From: Parapristionchus giblindavisi
Taxonomy: Eukaryota; Nematoda; Chromadorea; Rhabditida; Diplogasteridae
Length of the DNA stretch: 64,000 nt
Assembly (NCBI GenBank): GCA_943737045.1
Contig: CALSFV010000001.1
Location: 2,136,001-2,200,000 of the forward strand
Reading direction: 5' to 3'
A program made the position numbers and the translations under genes. Below the pieces are notes generated by a model. The model ran no database searches, was not told the DNA's origin, and was given only the letters and a program-made list of their open reading frames with translations. Below are positions 47,763-58,300 of this stretch, one piece after another. The stretch's first letter is position 1. The number at the start of each line of letters is the position of its first letter.

Positions 47763-48271
47763 CCTCCAAGGACTGGGTATGGTGCAATACTACAGGAAGC
47801 CCATTCGGAACTTATCAACTACCGCAGCTCCCCTAAGTGCACTTCAAAAAAGGAGCACCGTTTTGTGTTGTCCTCAGTTCAAAGTTAACATATCGAGACC
47901 TCAAAAAACGGCTAGTGCATGCGGACCGTTGACTCACTATGATCCGAGAATACCGATTATCCTCGCAACCGATGCGTCGGTATATGGCATGGGTGCCATT
48001 ATATGTGTAGATATCCGGATGGTACTGAACGGACCATCGGATTGCGTCCAGATCGCCAGGAGTTCCTCCCACTAAGAGATCACTAGCCTTTGGTCAGGAT
48101 TTTCGATCCTATGCTGAAATTCCCATAGTTGCGCAACGCCGGCTCACCAGTGGGTAGCTCGGTTAATGGAATATATATTCGATATAGAGTGCCGGAAACT
48201 CTCGAATTGGTAATGCGGATGGTTTGTCGCGTACCCCGCAGTTGAATCAGTCTAGGAGGACTGTAGCTCAT
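47763..48271 (+). mobile_element. Inverted copy of the gypsy RNase H remnant
   Basis: Plus-strand mirror of 46379-46887 with identical ATDASVYGMGAI and following sequence. It forms the inner end of the right arm of palindrome II and lacks the reverse transcriptase part, which is only in the core. Confidence 0.75.
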
Positions 48272-49490
48272 AGACAGAATAATGAAAGAGACTCCTTGTT
48301 ATAATTTTGTAAAGAAACGTATGCATCAACCTAATAGAATGATAAAATAAACATGATTAGCGAAGAGTTACAGTTGCTTCGTATTTTCCAATAATGTAGG
48401 TTTAATAAAATGTATACCATTTATATCGCCTTGTGCGCTATCTTGTGCTTGAATTTCCTCAGATTGGCCTTCCGATTGATATTAGTCGACGACAGTCATG
48501 AGACCAGTTTAGCCGAATAGAAGACGATTAGAAATCAATCTGGAAATCATATTGAATAGACATTGAATACTTTTAATCAATAATTCTCTAGATATTGGTT
48601 CATTTATTGATCTCATATTGAATCTCCAACACTCGTTATCTTGTCTTGATATTGCGTATGGAATCTGTCATAGCGCCAAAGAGAAATAGCAACTAGCGAG
48701 TGATCGAAAATTGCTTCAAAGTGCAACACGAAAAAAGTAAATGAATTAAGAAATCAATACAACTCACGCTGTGTGATTCCCATAGCTAGCGGTAGACAGT
48801 ATTAACCGACCTCGCCTCTACATTACGAGTTCCTATATAGCTCAGAATTAAACCGATAATATTGATTTAGAACTACTCTTCAATCTAATATCATACCTGG
48901 CTTCAGCACCTCCACATCCTGCTTGAAAAATTCGTGTCATTCAGAATGAATATTCAGTAGCTGCAGATTTGAACTATTCCATGTTACAACAATTGTTGTA
49001 ACATGGAAAAGTTCAAATGTTAATATGAATAACAAACGAAACAACTGTAGCATACAACAAATGTATATATGCATCTTCTAGTTCAATGTAACAACGTGAT
49101 ATGAAAATATGAAATATCTATCGATAATAAACTATTATTTCATCGTAAAAATATAAATTAAAACGTGCTCCCTCCTTATAATCAAACAAGCACATAAATT
49201 AAACGCGCAAGGCAAATCCTTTGCGCATTTGTTGTACATGATCAGAATCTGATCAGATCTGATCAGATTCTGATTTCATCTGATCTGATTCAAAAGTGGC
49301 CAAACTCCTGATCAGATTTTGATCGAATTACCTGAGTACTTTGCTCGAATTGCACCGTTCGACTTAGATTCTCTTCTTAATAAGACTCTTTCTTCACTTT
49401 TCTGTCAGCATTGTGTGCCTCGGCGTTCTCCACTTTCATTTCCGGTTCACATTTGAGTGTTTTACGTTGATTCTACCTGTGTACTTCTAG

Positions 49491-50624
49491 GACCTGCATG
49501 TCGGATGGAGTGCGAGAGAGGGATATGGGAGGCTGTTGGAGTTGACAGCCTCCCAACGGTGATATCCCTCTGGAATACATCTGGATCACGGTGAGTTGAT
49601 GTTTTATTGGAGAATTAAGTTTATTTGAGTCAGTTATTGATGTTACTTTTACTTCGCAGCGACCAGTTTGATATCAGAATTATTCATTCACTTATCTATT
49701 TATTCTATCTACTATAAGGATTTAGGATTATTTAAATTTCGTTTTGTAGTTTGTTTATTGATATTTGAATAATACGTATTATGTAAGTTGTTCACTGAAT
49801 TAGTGTCATTACAGTGCCTTCCCGATGCGAGTCACGCGCGATGGAACCGAATGTGCCAAGAGTCGAGCGGGATTTATGAACATAGGTGGGCACGCGGGGG
49901 GAAAGGCTGTGCGCAAACCGGGGAATTGTAAGGCAAGGCAATGCGCATCGCCATTTGTTTTGCAGATTTGACTGGAAATTTTCCAATTTTTGCGAAGCAA
50001 AGCTATGCGCAAGGCCCCTCAAGGGAAGGCAAGGCTGTGTGCAAAAAGAATTCGTTTCCACGCGCCCACCTATATTTATGAAGAAGGAGGTGAGTGTGAT
50101 CTTTGATGTTTGCTCTTTTCGTAGTTTGTGGCCTGATCAATCAATGAAAACATTATTACTGTTAGTAGTTGGTTCGTATCCCGCACGGTTTTGATCAATT
50201 AGTATTCGATTTATATGAAAATACCAATCGGTAATGTAATAAGGGGGTCAAGTGAATGGTTAAGGAAGCAGAAATGTGTGTTATTGATTATCGATTACTG
50301 TTTAGTTCCACTGATTATTGATTAACATTATTGATTGATCCTCACGGTTTATTGATTGATTTACTATCGATGAATCGATTTAGACTGCATACGTAGTGAA
50401 TCTGGCCGCGTTGAAGTTGCTGCAATTGGAGTATGAAGAACAGCAGGAGGTATTAACGTGATCTTTAATCTTTAGACTTTGATCTCTGATCTTTAATCTC
50501 TGATCTCTGACTGAGTTATTAAATTTAGTTGCATCTCTTTGACGAGTCGGCCATTCTGCATCCTAAGAAGGCAAAGAAGCGAAAGGGCAAGCAGCGTAAG
50601 GCTATCCTGAAAACTCTTGGTTGA
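49491..50624 (+). pseudogene. Unrecognised gene H, right-arm copy
   Basis: Four plus-strand exons in consistent phase: 49491-49590 (CRMECERGIWEAVGVDSLPT), 49815-50089 with a 193-bp element removed (FPMRVTRDGTECAKSRAGFM), 50384-50449 (YVVNLAALKLLQLEYEEQQE) and 50529-50624 (HLFDESAILHPKKAKK, then a very basic tail and stop). Acceptors TAG/CAG and GT donors are good. The basic C-terminus suggests a nucleic-acid-binding or nucleolar protein, but I recognise no family. An upstream frame at 49310-49460 may be another exon. The element insertion breaks exon two in both arms, so both copies are probably pseudogenes of a gene elsewhere. Confidence 0.6.
49881..50073. mobile_element. 193-bp CATAGGTGGGC miniature element, right arm
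   Basis: Ends CATAGGTGGGCACGCG and CGCGCCCACCTAT, flanked by the 9-bp duplication ATTTATGAA (49872-49880, 50074-50082). Removing the element and one duplication copy restores an open exon of gene H. Confidence 0.85.
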
Positions 50625-51091
50625 TGATCTACTAATCGATAATCTATCGATATCTTGTCAACTATGAATCTTTAATTATTATGTTTGTTAATTATTATGT
50701 TACTTTTAGTTATCATGTTAGTTCCCATGAAATTGCTACTCTTCCTGATTTGTGTTCTCGCCAAATTGTGCATTTGTTATTCCCTTTCGTTGTTAGTTTC
50801 TTGTTAGCTTCTCGTTTATTTTAAACATGTTCGTAGTCATGTGTCTTTTACAAGTGCTTGGTGACTGATAAACAGTCTTTTCCTCTGATAAACTGTCATT
50901 TTCTTTGTTTCTACTGTCATTGCACATTATCGATTTTTTAAAAGAACTATTACACATGATCACTCAAGAGAGCAATGCAAATTACAAAAAGAATCAGAAG
51001 AAATGGTCGAAATTGGACAGAGAAAGGAGAAGCCGCGAAGGAAGGGGGAGAGGGGGGACAGGGAGAGGTTAGTTACTATCATCGAGCCGCC

Positions 51092-51191
<100 letters not shown>

Positions 51192-51412
51192 AAAATAAGA
51201 TACCATCAGTCTTGCAAATATGTATGTAACCTGTTTTGCCAATACGGTCTAATGTTTATTTTACGAAAGTGTGGTGGCGCCTTGGAGCTTCACGTTATCT
51301 CAATGTACCTGTTTTCGGCGTTGGTGGATGAGTGTAGAATGGCGACAGATCGTCAATAACGCAGACTACGGTATTACTGAAAACTCAACAAACTGGGAGT
51401 CCCAATTCCAGC

Positions 51413-51592
51413 TCCGGTTTTGCAGGGTAATATCGTAGTAAGTAGCGCGCAAAAGTAACTTACGTTATGCTTACTTTTTTTGCTACTGTTGTGCTATTTC
51501 ATGAGAATATAGTGAAAATGTAAGTAAAAAGTATGTATAAAGTAAGTTATTTTTTCACGCTACTTACTATATTATTACCCTGCAAAACCGGA
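51413..51592. mobile_element. Fold-back with CTCCGGTTTTGCAGGGTAAT ends
   Basis: CTCCGGTTTTGCAGGGTAAT at the left and ATTACCCTGCAAAACCGGAG at the right are exact complements; the interior holds repeated AAGTAAGT/ACTTACTT words. It lies in the region where copy D has lost a lectin exon. Confidence 0.8.
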
Positions 51593-51775
51593 GAAGTTAG
51601 TCCGCTTTTCTTAACTGTCCTCTTTTACATTCTCACACGCGATTGCGGACAGTGCGGTGTCAGATTAGTTTCGAGTGTGCCTCTATTATACATCGCAAAA
51701 GTACAGAAAGAGAGTTGTGAATCATCGAAATAGCTGAGTTAGCGTTACACGTGGCAACTGGTGGAGCATCTTAAA

Positions 51776-51897
51776 GGAACAGTCCAAGCTAATTTCACCC
51801 TCCGCATTGACAATACTCTCTCGTAGACAAAGAAAACGAGAGAGTGTGGCCAGAACGGAGAGTTTCAAATTAGCTTGGGGTGTCACTTTAAAGGTAC
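51776..51897. mobile_element. AAGCTAATTT palindromic miniature element
   Basis: CCAAGCTAATTTCACCCTCC and GGAGAGTTTCAAATTAGCTTGG pair; centre CTCTCTCGTAGACAAAGAAAAC. Same family as 52775-52882, 58655-58775 and 58955-59065. Confidence 0.75.
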
Positions 51898-52774
51898 CTT
51901 AATTCGCTTAACATTAAAAAAAGACAAAGTGCTGAGTGTAGTATGATTTATGAAGGGTTTAAAAAAATATTATTATACATAGAGATTGTGAAATATTATG
52001 CGGACGATACTTCTTGACGTGATGATCAACATGGAAAACTGTCGCGAACAGTTTGTACCTTGAGTCCATTGGAGATAATTCGGAGAGACGCTCCACGTAC
52101 TTCCATTAACAACACTCGGACGCAACCAGATGGATCGATCTCCGAGCATTTCTAGAGAAAATATTTGTGTCATGATAAATCATCATTGTCGCTTAACGCT
52201 GAATCGCCCGATTGTCGTCCAAATTTTGAATCAGCGGCAGCTTTCCGTTGTGTTTATCGTTACAGTATTCGACGGCCTCGAACAAAAAAGTTACAATAAC
52301 TTGATCGATCGAAATGTTGACTTAAAGATGGAGTACTGCCAATTTTTTGCATGAACAAACTACGAAGAAAGAAAGACTACAAACCGTGGTTTTCGCATTT
52401 CTTTTTAGCTGGCAGTGCTAGAATCACGAATGAATAGCTGCTTGAAGTTCAGGCAAAGGCGCGCTTTTTGAAAATTGGAAATTTGGGCAATAGGTTTCGA
52501 ACATGATACCATACGCTATTTTTTCGCCATAAAATCTCTGTACAGTTGTGCACTAACTTTTCGTCGTTTCTCCTTAGAATATGCTAGTTCTCTACCTCTA
52601 ATTGCATTCAATTTGATTACTTTGCATAAACATTCGCGAGCTCCTCCTTCAAATATATGGGAAAAATATAACCTTGTCATAGGTCATGGCAGATGGAGGA
52701 ACAACGAAACATTTCCCTGGTAGGGAGCCCTCTCCACTTCCACACGAGTTTGGATTTCCTGTGAAATAATATTA

Positions 52775-52882
52775 AACCCCAAGCTAATTTCACTCTCCGC
52801 ATTGGCAATAACCTCTCGTTGACAAATAAAGCGAAAGAGTATTACCAGAGCGGAGAGTTTCAAATTAGCTTGGGGTGTGGCC
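52775..52882. mobile_element. AAGCTAATTT palindromic miniature element
   Basis: CCCCAAGCTAATTTCACTC and its complement GAGTTTCAAATTAGCTTGGGG at the ends. In an intron of copy D. Confidence 0.8.
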
Positions 52883-53436
52883 GCAAGGTTGGTTTTATGA
52901 ATCGATATAGCTTCGTAATTCTTTTCATATAATAAATATATGATATTTCTTCGCTAACGTATTGTAGATAAGACAGGTAGTTTTTCTATAAAAATTTCGG
53001 TGAAAATAAGTTTTTTTTTAAATTTTAATTTTGAAATGACTAACGATATTCGCACATTGCACGTTTCATGTCATTGGATGATGTCGACGTATGATAAGCT
53101 GACTTCTGAAAATACAAATGCAAAAAAAGACAAATGAAAAACATATGTATAAATGTTACTTGTTAATGTTATATGCATAACACAATATGACATACATCAA
53201 CGAAAAGTGTAGACCACACATTAGAAGGTGGATTCGTTTGGAACTTAAATCCAGGGAAAACCAAGTCGCATTGCTCCGAAGCATCACTCATAGACAACTG
53301 AAGAAAATTTCTGTCGTTCAAAAAAATATTGATTCTTGAAATTCGAAAACCTTTGTAGCTATTGCGAAGTAGCACGCGGCCTTCGTGTAGAAACTGCGAT
53401 GTGGTAGACTTTCGCATTTCAGAGTATAAGTATCCG

Positions 53437-54183
53437 CTGAAAACAAAACTTGGAAAATATTCAATATCGGTCTAAAGTATTTGCATAAAATACTTAATAG
53501 CATAACCTTCTTCGTTTTCAAGCTACATCATCCATATTTTTATTGATGATAAATATTTTAGGCGTATATTCAGATTGTTGACTTGTTAGACATGTATTGT
53601 CGAAAAGAGTGATCCGGAATGTAGATGTTTATGTACATTTCAATATCTCGTTGACTATTGAGACTATTTATCAGAGCTGTGCGGAAAATACTTTTCGGAA
53701 AATTTCGAAAATCGAAAATTTTCCGAAAATATTTCTCAGAAAAATTTGAAAATTCGGAAATTTTAGGAAAAATTTACTCTTGAAGGAAATTGTGGAATAA
53801 AACGAGTATTTCAGTATACGGGGAGATAACATTTTTTTGATTGAATGGTTTCCCGAAGAATATTATTGAAAAATTGAAAATACTATCAGTTATCATCAAT
53901 AAAAGCTGGAGGGTGTAGCTTGAAAAAGAAGAAAGTTATGAAACTTTAAATCTTGTGCCAATACTTTTGGCGGATACTATATATGTGAACAGTACTGGCC
54001 AAAATTATCCGACATTGGAAATTTTAGGATGTAGGATATTGCAAAGGCATCGAGCAGACTTATTATCTTCTGTTTCTTCAAGATTTTCATCATTCGTTGT
54101 ATAGATCTTTTACATTTATAATAGAATTACTACACCACTTACAACTATTTGTTAGAAACCCGTAAAATAATTTCATTTTAAAT
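53437..54183. other. No gene seen upstream of copy D lectin exons
   Basis: The signal-peptide exon expected for copy D is not found. 53690-53770 is a self-complementary GAAAATTTTCGAAAATCGAA-type stretch. Confidence 0.4.
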
Positions 54184-54510
54184 TTACTGCTCAATTTCGC
54201 ATTTCTCAATTTCGCATTTCTCAATTTCGCATTTCTCAATGTCGCATTTCTCAATTTCGCATTTCTCAATGTCGCATTTCTCAATTTCGCATTTCTCAAT
54301 TTCGCATTTCTCAATGTCGCATTTCTCAATTTCGCATTTCTCAATTTCGCATTTCTCAATTTCGCATTTCTCAATTTCGCATTTCTCAATTTCGCATTTC
54401 TCAATTTCGCATTTCTCAATTTCGCTCGGTTTTGCATGAACACAACTGAAACTTGAAAAGATCATAATGGCTACTCTCGTACAAAACAACAACAAAAATA
54501 GAGTTTTCAT
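54184..54510 (-). CDS. Possible secreted pentapeptide-repeat protein (or repeat artefact)
   Basis: The minus-strand ATG at 54510 opens MKTLFLLLFCTRVAIMIFSS and FSCVHAKPS, a plausible signal peptide with a VHA-K cleavage site, followed by about 16 EIEKC repeats and a stop: 108 residues. The repeats come from a 15-bp tandem array. All three forward frames stay open across such an array, so openness is no evidence by itself, and the GTACGAGAGTAGCC block under the signal peptide is shared with repeats at 2310 and 62325. I rate translation as unproven. Confidence 0.3.
   Translation of the reverse strand: MKTLFLLLFCTRVAIMIFSSFSCVHAKPSEIEKCEIEKCEIEKCEIEKCEIEKCEIEKCEIEKCDIEKCEIEKCEIEKCDIEKCEIEKCDIEKCEIEKCEIEKCEIEQ
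54187..54426. repeat. 15-bp tandem repeat, 16 units
   Basis: Units CAATTTCGCATTTCT with a recurrent G variant (CAATGTCGCATTTCT). The variant units are irregularly placed, so the array grew by unequal exchange. Confidence 0.95.
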
Positions 54511-54599
54511 GTGGTCAATAAATACATTTTTTAACTTTAGAAACCACCTTGATGCAATCGTATTGCACTGTAGCGAACCTCAGTAGAAGCCAAAGTAGA

Positions 54600-55361
54600 A
54601 TGCAAGGTAGAAATGACTATCAATATCAATATCATCCTTTCAATCGGGGTGCCGTGTTGGTATCGTATTGCTTATATATGTAGTTGACAGTGCTTAGGCA
54701 TTTATCACCTTGTAAAATGTGTATGCATTGTATCTACGTGGTTTGGCAGATTTTTTGTTCTCGATGTTTAAATTCAACATCCTCAAATATTTATGTTTCC
54801 GTATGCTTGTTCGAACCAGCATTATTTCAACAGCTTTCGTTCTGTGATTTGCTAGTGAATAAGCTTGATTAATGAAATTCAAGTACAGGACAATAAGGAT
54901 ACATGACTTTATTTTAATAACACGCGGTATTGCAATTATTATATGGATACTATATGGTGTAGGGTGCACAAACAAGGAGTTTTCGCTCGCACAACATAGG
55001 CGGAAACCGATCGGTGGTTCCATCGTTCGTTCAGTTATCCAAAAGGCCTGCAATATTTGATCAGAGTGGTGAGATATTTTGAACTTTTGGGGCCAAAATG
55101 GTCCCTGCGAAAAATAATTTTTTCAATTACAATACGAAGTACGCGAAGCCTCAGACTAATGATCGGACTACTGTAAAATTCTCCGCTCTGAAGAGTTTCG
55201 AGGGAGCATGGCGGAGTTTAATTGTCATAGAATTCGTCGATTTATATAGTAAAACACCTACTTTGGTTTGCAAATTTGCTTCAGGATAGATAGGCCCGTT
55301 TTTAACTTTCATATATTATGTATTTATTTTTTTTACTATTTTGTCTGCAATTTTGCAACTC
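54600..55361. other. Between copies C and D; no gene seen
   Basis: Open frames on both strands over 54694-55053 show no motif. Probably intergenic DNA downstream of copy C. Confidence 0.4.
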
Positions 55362-58300
55362 CTAACCAGTCTTTGTACGGCAGATTTGTTTCTTCACTTG
55401 ATTGGCGAAGATTTGACTGAGTTCCTTAAAATGATTTTAATGCACAAGTATTGCGTATCCATGATACCTTGTATTGGCTGCATAGGAAGATGCGTGCGGG
55501 ATCATTACCACTGAGCAGATTTAATATAACATTTCCCAACTTAACATATCCTCCGATCCCAACTACATATAATTCTATCCCTGAAAAGATTCATAATCAT
55601 TCGAAATTATTTCGAAGAGATTCAATATTTCGGTCATTGAGAAAGACAGTAATCCTATAAGCTTACCTTTACTCTTGGCTTGTGGCGCATATAACGGGAC
55701 TTTTCTCCCTTTAAAACATTGTTCCATTCCATCTGTGATCGTTACGATCAACTGCTTGCGATTCTAAGCATGGCGAAAATATTATTACAGTGACTATGCC
55801 GAAAATTTCATGTTTTGAATTTCATTTTGAGTTTCATGAGTTATTTATATATATATTTTTAAACAATGTTATCTTGGCAGCGTACTGTTTTTTTTTATTT
55901 GAAAGAAAGATTGTATTTCCTGTTACATAGTATGGTATTATTTTGAAATGAATTACGGGTACTCACAGAGTTTGGGTTGCGGAGAAACTCTTTTTCACCA
56001 TTTTTCAACATTGTCATAGCCTCTAGAAGAGCTAAGCCTGTACATGTTAATCCGCCCTAAGAAGAACAAATTATTTTACACATTCAGTTCCAAATTTCGG
56101 AACTGGCCAGGCATTTCGTCTCCAGATTATTATCATATATAAGAAAAGAATCTAAAACGAACCTTGTAAAGCATATTATCGGTTTTCTTCAAAAGACATG
56201 CCTTATCGGCGCAATCATTCAATTGAACTATTTCGTAATTTTTAGTGCCAAAATGCTGAAAATATATATTTGACGAAGCGACGAGTTTTTGCATTTATGC
56301 CATGGATGTGCCAGGCATTTTATATCTAAACATGCAAAATAAACATACAAGAATTCATTTAGTTGAAGAAGGAGAACAATGAGATTAGGGAAGCGATATT
56401 ATCATGAATAACGACGACGAAGTGGCATTTTATTTATTTATATTATCACGGGTCTCCTGTAACAGTGTAGCAAAAACGGTTGGTTCTGCCACTAGGAATT
56501 TTTTTTGTCTCCGATATCGATGAAAGTCGGTCGGTGGGTGTGGTTGGGGGTAATGAGAAGGCCTAGCCACTTGATTTGGCCAAAATTGCAAATTATCGAT
56601 TTTTTGTGATCTACCATGAAAATGATCATCACTCGGTTCATTTTCTTCGTACAGCGAGCGGACAGGTGTCATTCGAACCGTATTCTAATTCTCTCCAAAA
56701 AAGTTGTCAAAAAAGGGGAATTGAGGATGAAGTGAAAGTACATGAGGATGATCTGACTATCTCCTCCGATGCAATCTACAACTGGATGAAAACCGAGATG
56801 AACACTCTGTTCACGGATGAGGCCCCTTACTTGTCTACATCCCTCGTTTTCGATCGGTGATATTGATAATTGCATATTGATTGCTTGCTTTTATAACAGT
56901 TTCTTGTGTATAATGAAAAATAAAGTCGATTGGATGGTTTTTAGCAACACAATGAATAATTTCATAATCGTTCATTCATTGGAATCGATGAAAAAGGAGA
57001 AAGTGTAATGATTTTTCTCGAATAACTCGAAAATGGGTTGTCATAGCTATTAGATCATGAAAGAACTTTTTATTCGCCTTTCCGAGAGCATCTTTTTCCA
57101 TTTTTAAGATTATAGATTGGACCATTTTGAAAACAGATACGATCAAAAAACTGATGAGACGTAAAAAATGGCCTAGTCCCGTGTACTCTATTAAACGGTA
57201 CTGGGGGGACAGAGATACGGTAAATGAACAACATACCGACTTTGTACGCGATCTGACAATTTATTTTCTGCAATAATACCGAAGGGTTCAAGGGAAAATT
57301 TTCGAGAACGGGTCACCTTTTTGTTCAAAAAATTCGGTTTTCGCGTTTTTCGCCCTGAAGACGACTTAGCAGCGATCGGGTCACTGACAACTTTTTTGGA
57401 GAGAATTAGAATGCAGTTCGAATGACACCTGTCCGCTCGCTGTACGAAGAAAACGAACCGAGTTATGATCATTTTCATGGTAGATCACAAAAAATCGATA
57501 ATTTGCAATTTTGGTCAAATTAAGTAGCTAGGACTTCTCATGACCCCCAACCCCACCCACCGACCGACTTTCATCGAAATCGGAGACAACAATTTTTTCC
57601 TAGTAGCATGCGTTGCTACACTTTTACCGGAGACCCGTGTTATAGAGGATGAATAAGTAGCCCGTGTAGCTTACAAGTGGTGAGAAGCCATCGCTTGTAA
57701 CCGCGCGGTGCGGATTTGATCCCAGTTTACAATTTTTAATTATGTATCCTTCATAATATAAAAAAAACTCGCCTTTCCGTGTTGCAATAATGAACTTGCA
57801 GCTCGGAATTCGGTATTCCGGGCATCAATAACTTTAGTGAATTTTTGTTTGTATTTAGAGAGATGTGATTTTCCGTAAAGGATAAGTGATATGTAAGAAA
57901 TTTGCGAGACTTCAACAATCCTTTGGGGGGGGGGGGGAGCAGCGTAAAAGCGTGAACTTGAGTTTTTCATTCGAAAACTGACCACAATTCCAATTCTCGT
58001 TGCTTTTGGGCCTATTTCGAATCCGTTGATGATCATCTCCATGAAGTTTTTGGCATGCGTGTCGAAGATTTTCTTTCCTACCGATCCAGATCCATCGACA
58101 ACGATGATCACATCCATCTTGTTCGTAACATTCTTGCACTGTACTGAAAGGCAAACAAAACATTAATTTAAGCCTTACGATCCGCAATGCGGTGTTACAG
58201 TTGCGAGACGGACATGTGGGATCGTGTTTTATTCGAATTTGGAGTGGCTTGAGTAGCAAGTGGATTGTCAATTGAGATAAGCTTACCGTAACCGCGGATA

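Larger units (their letters stand above)
41522..51068. mobile_element. Palindrome II: 9.5-kb inverted duplication with retrotransposon core
   Basis: The left arm 41522-46887 and the right arm 47763-51068 are inverted copies of near identity; several 60-100 codon frames are identical in both. The left arm is longer because of one 2066-bp element (43944-46009). The right arm has a private 16-base insertion near 48810. The unpaired core 46888-47762 carries gypsy-type reverse transcriptase remnants, and both arms next to it carry the adjoining RNase H remnant. The arms also carry a duplicated multi-exon gene. The outer left end is in a GA/CT-rich tract; a TA/TTA microsatellite lies just outside the right end. 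Confidence 0.88.

Noticed and set aside
46379..48271. Active or domesticated gypsy retrotransposon
   Set aside because: The YxDD-type motif is altered, frames shift repeatedly, and no integrase or long terminal repeats are visible.
41522..51068. Maverick/Polinton or another large DNA virus-like element
   Set aside because: No polymerase B, retroviral-type integrase, ATPase or capsid frame is visible; the recognisable coding matter is gypsy remnants and the unknown gene H.
54239..54439. Plus-strand His-Phe-Ser repeat protein
   Set aside because: It is the antisense frame of the 15-bp array, without leader or splice sites.
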